From contig JAPUFN010000009.1 of the NCBI GenBank assembly GCA_027293665.1, positions 1 through 14,165 on the forward strand: 14,165 nt of DNA, given 5' to 3'. The number at the start of each line of letters is the position of its first letter. Within the stretch, counting starts at the first letter, position 1. This DNA is from Gammaproteobacteria bacterium (lineage in GTDB: Bacteria; Pseudomonadota; Gammaproteobacteria; Pseudomonadales; Azotimanducaceae). The notes beneath the pieces were generated by a model, which ran no database searches, was not told where the DNA came from, and worked only from the letters and a program-made list of their open reading frames with translations. The position numbers and the translations under genes were made by a program. Shown in pieces: positions 1 through 5,918 of this stretch.

Positions 1-94
1 CGTATGCCTCCAGTGCCTGACGTGCGTCGTTCAGGGTTTCGAGGAGTTCGCTCTTGATCCAGTCAAGCGCAAAATGTTCGCGGCCTGTCGCCAT
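1..94 (-). CDS. chpA: ChpA (PilL-type) chemotaxis hybrid histidine kinase, N-terminal 31 codons only
   Basis: Leftward reading frame starting at the ATG complementary to 92-94 and running off the window edge. It encodes an N terminus containing ALDWIKSELLETLNDARQAL, which resembles the start of ChpA, the large multi-Hpt CheA/CheY kinase of the Pil-Chp pathway. Its place directly after pilG-pilH-pilI-pilJ is where chpA belongs. In the known family ChpA phosphorylates PilG and PilH and so controls type IV pilus extension and retraction. The gap to the pilJ stop is 23 bases and holds no other gene. Only about 1-2% of the expected protein is present, so domain content cannot be checked; identity rests on the short N terminus plus position. 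Confidence 0.72.
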   Translation of the reverse strand, partial: MATGREHFALDWIKSELLETLNDARQALEAY

Positions 95-117
95 AAGTAA
101 TTCTTAAAGGTTATGGG

Positions 118-1338
118 CTAAACGCTTTCCGGCAGCTTGAATCCCTCCACCGATTCCCGCATTTCGTTCGCCATAGTCGTCAGCTTACCAATGGATATCG
201 CGGTCTGCTCGGTGTTCTCTACAGACTGCGCCGTGATTTCCTGAATGACCGTCATCGTGTTGGAGACGTGGCCTGCAGAAGCCGCCTGCTGCCGGGCAGC
301 GTTCGAGATGTTCTGAATGAGCTCCGCCAGATTGGTCGAAACACCCTCGATTTCCTCGAGCGCCACACCCGCATTCTGCGCGCGTTTTGCACCACCTACG
401 ACTTCGGCGGTAGTCTGCTCCATCGAGATGACCGCTTCGTTCGTATCTGTCTGAATCGTTTTAACCAACGCTGCAATCTGTTTCGTCGCAGCACTTGAGC
501 GTTCCGCCAGACGCTGAACTTCGTCAGCAACTACCGCAAATCCGCGCCCCGCATCACCCGCCATGGAGGCCTGAATGGCAGCGTTGAGGGAGAGAATATT
601 TGTCTGATCCGCGATGTCGTTGATGAGCGAAACAATATCGCCGATCTCCTGTGAGCTTTCTCCAAGACGCTTGATGCGCTTGGATGTTTCCTGGATCTGG
701 CCGCGAATCGTGTCCATCCCCTGGATCGTAGCCTGGACAACTTCTGCGCCATTGCTTGCAATTTCAACCGCTCGTTCGGCAACGGCAGCAGACTCTGCAG
801 CGTTCGATGAAACCTGGTCGATGGATACCGCCATCTCGTTAATGGCCTTCGAAGCAGCGCCGATTTCCTTTGCCTGATTCTCAGCTGCTTTGGCAAGACT
901 GCTGGCAGTCTCTTGCGTGTTGCCGGCAGCACCCGCCACCTGTACAGACAAGCTATTGATATTGGAAACCAAGCCGCGCATCTGATCAATTGCAAAGTTT
1001 ATCGAATCGGCAATGGCGCCCGTAAAGTTTTCCGTAACCGATGCGCGGATGCTCAGATCGCCTTCCGCAAGATCAGCAATCTCGTCGAGCAATTGCAGAA
1101 TCGCCGCCTGATTACGTTCGTTCTGAGTTGCCTGTTCTGCCAACTGCTTGCGTGTCTCGCGAATCATCACCAGACCGATCAAAGCCACGGTCACGATCCC
1201 GCCGACGGCGAACAGCAGTGGAGTGTTGCCTACAACCGCGGTGGCATCCGTGGTGATCACATACATAAGGCCTGATAAAGCACCAGCCAAAGCGAGCAAC
1301 AAGACAACCAACAACGGAGATAATTTTCCTGATTTCAT
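118..1338 (-). CDS. pilJ: PilJ-like methyl-accepting chemotaxis protein, short form without periplasmic domain
   Basis: A 406-residue chemoreceptor. Two hydrophobic segments (about residues 8-28 and 40-59) are separated by only about 11 residues, so nothing of note projects into the periplasm. A HAMP-like region follows (about 60-125, with EIADLAEGDLSIRASV and FTGAIADSIN), then a long helical signalling domain. Its tip, residues about 243-280, contains NILSLNAAIQASMAGDAGRG and FAVVADEVQRLAER, the PilJ-type variant of the MCP hairpin. The C terminus ends in EGFKLPE, also PilJ-like. Known PilJ proteins are about 680 residues with a tandem periplasmic module; this one keeps only the membrane anchor and cytoplasmic half. 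The gap to pilI is 47 bases, so the missing domain is not hidden upstream. Inferred role: couples through PilI to ChpA. What signal it reads is unclear. AGGAA lies about 8 bases before the ATG. Confidence 0.88.
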   Translation of the reverse strand: MKSGKLSPLLVVLLLALAGALSGLMYVITTDATAVVGNTPLLFAVGGIVTVALIGLVMIRETRKQLAEQATQNERNQAAILQLLDEIADLAEGDLSIRASVTENFTGAIADSINFAIDQMRGLVSNINSLSVQVAGAAGNTQETASSLAKAAENQAKEIGAASKAINEMAVSIDQVSSNAAESAAVAERAVEIASNGAEVVQATIQGMDTIRGQIQETSKRIKRLGESSQEIGDIVSLINDIADQTNILSLNAAIQASMAGDAGRGFAVVADEVQRLAERSSAATKQIAALVKTIQTDTNEAVISMEQTTAEVVGGAKRAQNAGVALEEIEGVSTNLAELIQNISNAARQQAASAGHVSNTMTVIQEITAQSVENTEQTAISIGKLTTMANEMRESVEGFKLPESV

Positions 1339-1371
1339 GTCCTTAATTCCTGTCTTCCTTTTCTCGGAATT

Positions 1372-1399
1372 TCAACTCTCAACGCTCAACTCTCAACTA
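1372..1399. repeat. Four-copy tandem heptamer repeat across the pilI stop codon
   Basis: On the plus strand four consecutive 7-base units read TCAACTC, TCAACGC, TCAACTC, TCAACTA. The array covers the last codons and stop of pilI (stop complementary to 1386-1388) and part of the pilI-pilJ gap. Because 7 is not a multiple of 3, gain or loss of a unit would change the last residues of PilI and the spacing to pilJ, but would not destroy either gene. Confidence 0.85.
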
Positions 1400-1925
1400 C
1401 ATCGAAGAACTTTTCGTCCCTCAGTATCGACTTGAGATGGGTTTCGTAAAACATGCGCCCACCATGGCGAAATGCTCCACGTATGTACGGCTGCAGGGCG
1501 GTTGCGCCTTCGGCAGTCGTTTCTTCGAAACTGTCTTCCAGAAAATGCTGGATTCCCAGTGATTGCTCGACAACGAGCCCCGCGGCAATATCCTCGTCCT
1601 CAATCACAAGCACCCGCCACTGCATCATAGGTAGTGTAGGCGGCATGCTGAAATAGTCGTGGAGGTCGATGATCGGCAGCAATCGACCACGGACATTGGC
1701 GATCCCCAGGATCCAGGATTTAACACCCGGCAATGCCGCGTAACGCGGCATCTTGAGAATCTCACTGATTTCATTCATGTTTGAGACGAGCCGCAAGCCA
1801 CCAACCTGATAGCCCAGGCCCTGCCACTCTGCCTGCGCACTTTCCTTCAGGGGTAGCTGTGCTGCGTTCTTGAACGTCGCTGCTTTGATCTCGTTGAGAA
1901 TTTTGAGCGCTTGACTCTTCGCCAT
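1386..1925 (-). CDS. pilI: PilI, CheW-like adaptor of the Pil-Chp chemosensory system
   Basis: A 179-residue CheW-domain protein, the usual PilI length. The CheW fold is seen in the core: GLGYQVGGLRLVSNMNEISE (about 36-55), then LPGVKSWILGIANVRGRLLP (about 65-84) and IIDLHDYF. In the family it bridges the receptor PilJ to the kinase ChpA in the cytoplasm. The ATG lies 4 bases after the pilH stop, so translation is probably coupled; no separate promoter space exists. The C-terminal codons DVVES lie inside a heptamer repeat array, so the extreme tail may vary between strains. No missing motif or frameshift is seen. Identification is firm from both sequence and operon position between pilH and pilJ. 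Confidence 0.93.
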   Translation of the reverse strand: MAKSQALKILNEIKAATFKNAAQLPLKESAQAEWQGLGYQVGGLRLVSNMNEISEILKMPRYAALPGVKSWILGIANVRGRLLPIIDLHDYFSMPPTLPMMQWRVLVIEDEDIAAGLVVEQSLGIQHFLEDSFEETTAEGATALQPYIRGAFRHGGRMFYETHLKSILRDEKFFDVVES

Positions 1926-1929
1926 GGTC

Positions 1930-2295
1930 TCAGCCGCTCAATACGTTATCGACGGTGTTGATCAATGTTTGATCGTCTACCGGTTTCGTCAGATAGCCGC
2001 ACGCGCCCTGCCGTTCGCCCCACACGCGATCCGCAACCTGATTCTTCGATGAAACAATAATCACGGGGATGTGGCTGGTAATTTCATTCTTGGTCAACTG
2101 CCGGGTGGCTTGAAAACCGTTGATTCCCGGCATGACGACGTCCATGAGAATCACATCCGGCTGTTCCTGCGACGCCATGGTGATGCCATCGCTACCGCTG
2201 GCTGCCGTGAGCACCTGGTGGCCATGGCGGGCCAACGCATTCACGAACTGATGCGTTTCAGTCGGGGAGTCGTCAACCACTAATATGCGAGCCAT
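1930..2295 (-). CDS. pilH: PilH, single-domain CheY-like response regulator
   Basis: A 121-residue stand-alone receiver domain. The acidic pocket is D8-D9 (LVVDDSPTE), the phosphoacceptor is D52 in VILMDVVMPG, the switch Ser/Thr position is S82 in IIVSSKNQ, and the conserved lysine is K104 in YLTKPVD. All catalytic residues are intact. Known role in the Pil-Chp pathway: a CheY-like output that acts with PilG, associated with pilus retraction or acting as a phosphate sink. It lies 20 bases after pilG and 4 bases before pilI in the same leftward transcript. It is distinguished from PilG by its shorter N terminus, by its ITSHIPVIIVSSKNQVADRV segment, which is PilH-like, and by gene order. Confidence 0.93.
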   Translation of the reverse strand: MARILVVDDSPTETHQFVNALARHGHQVLTAASGSDGITMASQEQPDVILMDVVMPGINGFQATRQLTKNEITSHIPVIIVSSKNQVADRVWGERQGACGYLTKPVDDQTLINTVDNVLSG

Positions 2296-2315
2296 CCTGT
2301 CCGCGACCTCTTCGT

Positions 2316-2699
2316 TCAGTGGACCAATGTGCGAATGGTGCCAAGCAACTCATCTTTGCTGAACGGCTTGGTAATGTATTGGTCTGAGCCGACGATTCGG
2401 CCCTTAGCCTTGTCGAACAGGCCATCTTTGCTAGACAGCATGACGACGGGCGTCTTCTTGAATTCCGTATTGTTTTTGATGAGCGCGCAGGTCTGGTAGC
2501 CGTCGAGACGCGGCATCATGATGTCGACAAAGATAATTTCCGGCCGGTTGTCCGCTATTTTCGCAAGCGCATCGAACCCGTCAGTGGCCGTGATGACATC
2601 GCAACCTACTTTACTTAAAAGATTCTCAGCGCTGCGACGGATCGTTTTGCTGTCATCGATCACCAAGACTTTGACGCCCTGAAGTTCCTCTTCTTTCAT
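2316..2699 (-). CDS. pilG: PilG, single-domain CheY-like response regulator
   Basis: A 127-residue receiver domain. D15-D16 (VIDDSKTIRRSAE) form the acidic pocket, D59 in IIFVDIMMPRLDGYQT is the phosphoacceptor, S89 in VVMLSSKDG the switch residue, and K111 in YITKPFSKDEL the conserved lysine. In characterised systems PilG is phosphorylated by ChpA and promotes pilus extension and cAMP signalling. It is the first gene of the leftward chemosensory operon, divergent from gshB. AAAAGGA lies 8 bases before the ATG and is a good ribosome site. A GC-rich palindrome sits just upstream of that site. All active-site residues are present. Confidence 0.94.
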   Translation of the reverse strand: MKEEELQGVKVLVIDDSKTIRRSAENLLSKVGCDVITATDGFDALAKIADNRPEIIFVDIMMPRLDGYQTCALIKNNTEFKKTPVVMLSSKDGLFDKAKGRIVGSDQYITKPFSKDELLGTIRTLVH

Positions 2700-2717
2700 C
2701 GCTCGATCCTTTTACTA

Positions 2718-2731
2718 CCGACACGTGTCGG
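2718..2731. promoter_or_regulatory. Perfect 14-base palindrome just upstream of the pilG ribosome site
   Basis: CCGACACGTGTCGG reads identically on both strands. It ends 18 bases before the pilG ATG and lies next to the AAAAGGA ribosome site. As DNA it could be an operator for a dimeric regulator. As RNA it could fold as a 5-bp GC-rich stem with an ACGU loop next to the ribosome site. I cannot name the regulator; the function is inferred. Confidence 0.4.
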
Positions 2732-2782
2732 ACAGGCGAGTTCGGTCGTATTACCATCCCTTGCACGTAGCCTGAGGGTCAA

Positions 2783-2797
2783 GGTGACAATGTCACC
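2783..2797. promoter_or_regulatory. 15-base inverted repeat upstream of pilG, next to a possible -35 box
   Basis: GGTGACA-A-TGTCACC has perfect 7-base arms around one central base. On the pilG strand it directly abuts TTGACC (2777-2782), which matches five of six -35 consensus bases. That would place the repeat where class II activators bind. However, no convincing -10 box is found at 16-18 bases from TTGACC, so the promoter itself is not established. Confidence 0.35.
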
Positions 2798-2985
2798 CGA
2801 CGGTGTGCGCGCAGGGGTCGTAAACTCTGGGACGGGTTGTATCACGATTTCCCGGATATGATCTATAAGCACCGGATAGGAAAGGGAATTTGGTCTCATT
2901 TTGGTTGCTGCACAGTGCCCATACCGGTACTTTACTGGCCAAATTTAGCAACTGTCGGAACTTGGGCCTCAACGCCTGAATCAGC

Positions 2986-3999
2986 ATGAATAAGCCACCG
3001 AAAATCGCTTTCATCATGGACTCTCTCGATGCACTTTCGCTCAAGAAAGACAGCACGCTTGCCATGATTCACGCAGCGCAGTGCAGAAACTGGCAGATAA
3101 GTTATCTCGGGATCGAAGATCTCGTGCTCTACGAAGGCGTCGCCCACGGCTTGTTGCAACCCCTGCGACTCATTGGTGCTTTCGCCGACTCCCTTGATGC
3201 CCAGCTTGTCGACGGCTGCCGGCCCGCTGAAGGCTCCTGGTACGAATTGGGTAAGGAAGTACTTACTCCTCTTGCAGACCTTGATATCATCATGATGCGC
3301 AAAGATCCGCCGTTCAACATGGAGTACATTTACGCCACCTATTTTCTCGAAAGGGCGGAAGCTGCAGGGGTATTGTGTGTCAATCGACCGCAAAGCCTGC
3401 GTGACTGCAACGAGAAATTCTTCGCCACGGCGTTCACCGATCTGTGCCCGCCGCTGATCGTCAGCCGCCGTGAAGACCAACTGCGCGATTTTCAGCAGAA
3501 ACACAAGAACGTGGTGTTCAAGCCGCTGGATGGGATGGGTGGCGCTTCCGTGTTCCGGGTAATGGATGGCGATGCCAATCTCGGTGTCATACTCGAAACA
3601 CTGACCGACTTTGGCCGCCAGCAGATCATGGGTCAGCTGTTTCTGCCGGAAATTGCCGACGGCGACAAACGTATTCTGTTGATCGATGGCGAGCCGGTAC
3701 CTTATGCCCTGGCGCGAGTCCCGCTGGCCGGTGAATCGCGGGGCAATCTGGCAGCCGGCGCTACCGGTGAAGGTCGGCCGCTGACCGAGCGCGACCGCTT
3801 CATCGCCGAGCAGGTTGGTGCGCAGCTCAAAACCCGCGGGTTGATGTTTGTCGGAATTGACGTCATTGGCGATTATCTGACCGAGGTCAACGTCACCTGC
3901 CCGACCTGCATTCGAGAACTCGATGCACAGTTTTCTCTGGATATCGCCGGTAAACTCATGGCCACCATTGAGACTAAACTGGCCGCGCAGAACAATTAA
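2986..3999 (+). CDS. gshB: Glutathione synthetase
   Basis: A 337-residue ATP-grasp enzyme; E. coli GshB is about 316. It joins gamma-glutamylcysteine and glycine using ATP, the second step of glutathione synthesis, in the cytoplasm. N-terminal KIAFIMDSLDAL (6-17) is the usual start of the family. Other marks are MRKDPPFNMEYIYATYFLE (104-122), the ATP-grasp segment FKPLDGMGGASVF (178-190), ESRGNLAAGA (250-259, glycine-rich loop), and TEVNVTCPTCIRELD (299-313, metal and ATP site). C305 stands where the E. coli enzyme has Ser, a mild change. No strong Shine-Dalgarno is seen before the ATG; the start is chosen because the conserved N terminus begins a few codons later. It heads a rightward group with tonB, yqgE and ruvX and is divergent from pilG. 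Confidence 0.95.
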   Translation: MNKPPKIAFIMDSLDALSLKKDSTLAMIHAAQCRNWQISYLGIEDLVLYEGVAHGLLQPLRLIGAFADSLDAQLVDGCRPAEGSWYELGKEVLTPLADLDIIMMRKDPPFNMEYIYATYFLERAEAAGVLCVNRPQSLRDCNEKFFATAFTDLCPPLIVSRREDQLRDFQQKHKNVVFKPLDGMGGASVFRVMDGDANLGVILETLTDFGRQQIMGQLFLPEIADGDKRILLIDGEPVPYALARVPLAGESRGNLAAGATGEGRPLTERDRFIAEQVGAQLKTRGLMFVGIDVIGDYLTEVNVTCPTCIRELDAQFSLDIAGKLMATIETKLAAQNN

Positions 4000-4073
4000 C
4001 CGCTGGCAACCAATGGTGATCCAGCGACAGGCAATTCGACACAACTTAGCCGACGCGACTTAACACGGGGCAA

Positions 4074-4934
4074 ATGGCAACCGCAACGATAACGCCCAAG
4101 GACCGACTGAGCTTCACGCTGTTTCTGGCGGTAGCACTGCACGCGGCCATCATTCTCGGAGTCGGCTTTACCGCCGGCCTGTCTATGGAGGAAAGTCCGA
4201 CGATCGAGGTGACCCTCGCCCAGTACAGCGACCCGGATGCGCCTGAAGATGCGGATTTCATCGCCCAATCCAACCAGCTTGGCAGCGGCACCGAGGCGGA
4301 AATCCTGGAGCTGACGACAACGCAGGACGCGGACTTCCAGGACAATCAGTTGCAGCAGGTCATCACCGACCCGCTGGCCGCCGTGGCGCCGATGACGCTC
4401 GAGCAACGCGAGCTGCTGACGGCCATCAGCAGCCCCGACGACAATGTCACAACACAGGACGAGACTCCGCTGGAAGCGGTTGAATCGCCGCTGTTGGCGG
4501 CCAATGAAACCTACGACACCCTGGCTCGGGAAATCGCAAGTCTCGAGGCGAGAATCGCGCTGGAGCAGCAGGCTCTGGCGAAGCAGCCGAGAATCAAACG
4601 CCTGACCAGCGTGTCAACCAAAACCGCCGACGAAGCCGCCTATCTCAACATGTGGCGCCGTAAAGTCGAACGGATCGGGAATGCTAACTATCCCGACAGC
4701 GGCGTGTTCGGCGACCTGCGCATGCTGGTAGTGTTGAACTACGACGGCCAGTTGCGCGACATTCGTATTCTGCAGTCATCGGGCTACAAGGTACTCGACG
4801 AGGCAGCACTCAGAATCGTGAGAATTGCAGCCCCATTTCAGGATTTTCCCGTGGAGATGCGAAAAAAGTACGATCAGCTGGAGATCATCAGAACCTGGAA
4901 GTTTTCCATTTCAGGAACGACTCTTGGAAGTTGA
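4074..4934 (+). CDS. TonB-family energy transducer at the tonB3 position
   Basis: A 286-residue protein with one N-terminal membrane anchor (about 13-36), a long periplasmic linker and a C-terminal TonB domain (about 190-277; NANYPDSG, then LRMLVVLNYDGQLRDIRILQ and LDEAALRIVRIAAPF). TonB proteins pass proton-motive force from ExbB-ExbD to outer-membrane receptors. The linker here is acidic and helical, with a predicted coiled coil at about 145-172, and lacks the Pro/Lys-rich spacer of classical TonB. No exbB or exbD is nearby. The same place, between gshB and yqgE, holds tonB3 in Pseudomonas aeruginosa, a gene known to be needed for twitching motility, so a link to pilus function is plausible but inferred. 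It follows gshB by 74 bases; the ribosome site is weak. Confidence 0.85.
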   Translation: MATATITPKDRLSFTLFLAVALHAAIILGVGFTAGLSMEESPTIEVTLAQYSDPDAPEDADFIAQSNQLGSGTEAEILELTTTQDADFQDNQLQQVITDPLAAVAPMTLEQRELLTAISSPDDNVTTQDETPLEAVESPLLAANETYDTLAREIASLEARIALEQQALAKQPRIKRLTSVSTKTADEAAYLNMWRRKVERIGNANYPDSGVFGDLRMLVVLNYDGQLRDIRILQSSGYKVLDEAALRIVRIAAPFQDFPVEMRKKYDQLEIIRTWKFSISGTTLGS

Positions 4935-4950
4935 CGAGGGGGAGCTGAAA

Positions 4951-5499
4951 ATGGTCCTGAAAAATCAGTTCCTGCTCGCAATGCCCGGCCTCACCGGCAC
5001 CTACTTCGGTGATTCGGTCACCTATATCTGCGAGCACAACGAAGACGGCGCCATGGGCATCATGGTCAACCGCCCCACCCATGTCTCGCTGGTCGAATTG
5101 CTTTCACAACTGGGCATCAACACCGGCAGCACGCCCATTGAGGTGACGATCATGGAGGGTGGTCCCGTGCACAGAGACCACGGATTCATCCTTCACACTG
5201 ATGACAAGCGCTTTGAGTCATCGCTCATTCTGGAGAACGGCCTGATGCTGACGAGCGCGCGGGACGTTCTGGAGGCCATAGCCGACGGCAGGGGACCCAC
5301 CGACTATCTGGTGGCGATGGGCTACGCGGGCTGGCAGGGCGGCCAGCTGGAGGCCGAGCTCAAGGAAAATGCCTGGCTGACCTGTCCGGCAAACGCTGAC
5401 GTACTTTTCCACACACCCTATGCAGATCGGGTGGCAACGGCAGCCGCATCGCTCGGCATCGACTTTAAACTCATGTCAGGGCACGCAGGTCACGCGTGA
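4951..5499 (+). CDS. yqgE: YqgE/AlgH family protein (UPF0301)
   Basis: A 182-residue protein matching the family length of about 185. Conserved parts are the N terminus NQFLLAMPGLTGTYFGDSV, then GAMGIMVNRP, EGGPVHRDHGFILH, and DYLVAMGYAGWQGGQLEAEL near the C terminus. Its biochemical role is not settled; in Pseudomonas the homologue AlgH has been linked to alginate regulation. The ATG is chosen because GGGGAG precedes it by 7 bases and the conserved region begins at once. An upstream in-frame start at 4825 would overlap tonB by 110 bases and add unrelated sequence. It lies 16 bases after tonB and its TGA overlaps the GTG start of ruvX (GTGA), so the two are likely co-translated. Confidence 0.93.
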   Translation: MVLKNQFLLAMPGLTGTYFGDSVTYICEHNEDGAMGIMVNRPTHVSLVELLSQLGINTGSTPIEVTIMEGGPVHRDHGFILHTDDKRFESSLILENGLMLTSARDVLEAIADGRGPTDYLVAMGYAGWQGGQLEAELKENAWLTCPANADVLFHTPYADRVATAAASLGIDFKLMSGHAGHA

Positions 5500-5918
5500 C
5501 CGGCACCGGCTACCTGCTGGCGTTCGATTTCGGCCTGAAGCACATCGGAGTTGCTGTCGGCCAGACCGTTACCGGCACGGCGAATCCCCTGCAGACGCTC
5601 AAGGCGCGCAACGGCAAGCCCGACTGGGACGATCTGGCAGCACTCGTTGGCCAGTGGCAGCCAGGATTGCTGCTGGTAGGACTGCCGCTCAACATGGACG
5701 ACACCGAGAGTGACATGTCGCAGCGCGCACGCCGATTTGCGGTAGCGCTGAGTGGACGGACGGGGATCGAACACGAAATGGTGGATGAGCGGCTATCGAG
5801 CTTCGCTGCGCAGGAAATCACAAGCGGTGACAATCACCGCATCTCCGGATCTGGCTCAGCCGCGCATAGTATAGCCGCGGCGCTGATCGCCGAAACCTGG
5901 TTGAATCAGCGGCGGTAG
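5496..5918 (+). CDS. ruvX: RuvX/YqgF, RNase H-fold protein for 16S rRNA 5' end processing or junction resolution
   Basis: A 140-residue protein of the YqgF family, which has an RNase H-like fold and is implicated in pre-16S rRNA processing. Visible motifs are LLAFDFGLKHIGVAVGQ (first acidic residue D11), GLPLNMDDTESD, and VDERLSS (D97, E98). The last helix, AHSIAAALIAETW, has His124 where E. coli and most homologues have the final catalytic Asp; gapless counting from DERLS supports that match. The start is GTG, overlapping the yqgE stop by 4 bases. Its 3' end overlaps the convergent pilU by 13 bases. In Pseudomonas the pyrR-pyrB-pyrC genes follow ruvX; here they are absent. Confidence 0.92.
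   Translation: MTGTGYLLAFDFGLKHIGVAVGQTVTGTANPLQTLKARNGKPDWDDLAALVGQWQPGLLLVGLPLNMDDTESDMSQRARRFAVALSGRTGIEHEMVDERLSSFAAQEITSGDNHRISGSGSAAHSIAAALIAETWLNQRR

Noticed and set aside
2696..2899. Leftward 67-codon frame ending in an ATGA overlap with pilG
   Set aside because: The overlap is suggestive, but there is no ribosome site at its ATG, the translation resembles no family I know, it covers the palindromes, and pilG has its own good ribosome site. More likely leader or intergenic DNA.
4001..4026. Inverted repeat CGCTGG/CCAGCG after gshB as a terminator
   Set aside because: Only 6 bp with a 14-base loop and no T-run; tonB follows in the same direction.
2932..4044. Long leftward 370-codon frame opposite gshB
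   Set aside because: It is the antisense shadow of gshB, whose protein is clearly recognised by family motifs.
4825..4950. Upstream extension of yqgE
   Set aside because: It would overlap tonB by 110 bases and adds sequence unlike YqgE; the ATG at 4951 has a good ribosome site and the conserved N terminus.
5881..5911. Inverted repeat CGCTGAT/ATCAGCG at the ruvX-pilU junction as a bidirectional terminator
   Set aside because: Seven-base arms with a 17-base loop and no T-run on either strand.
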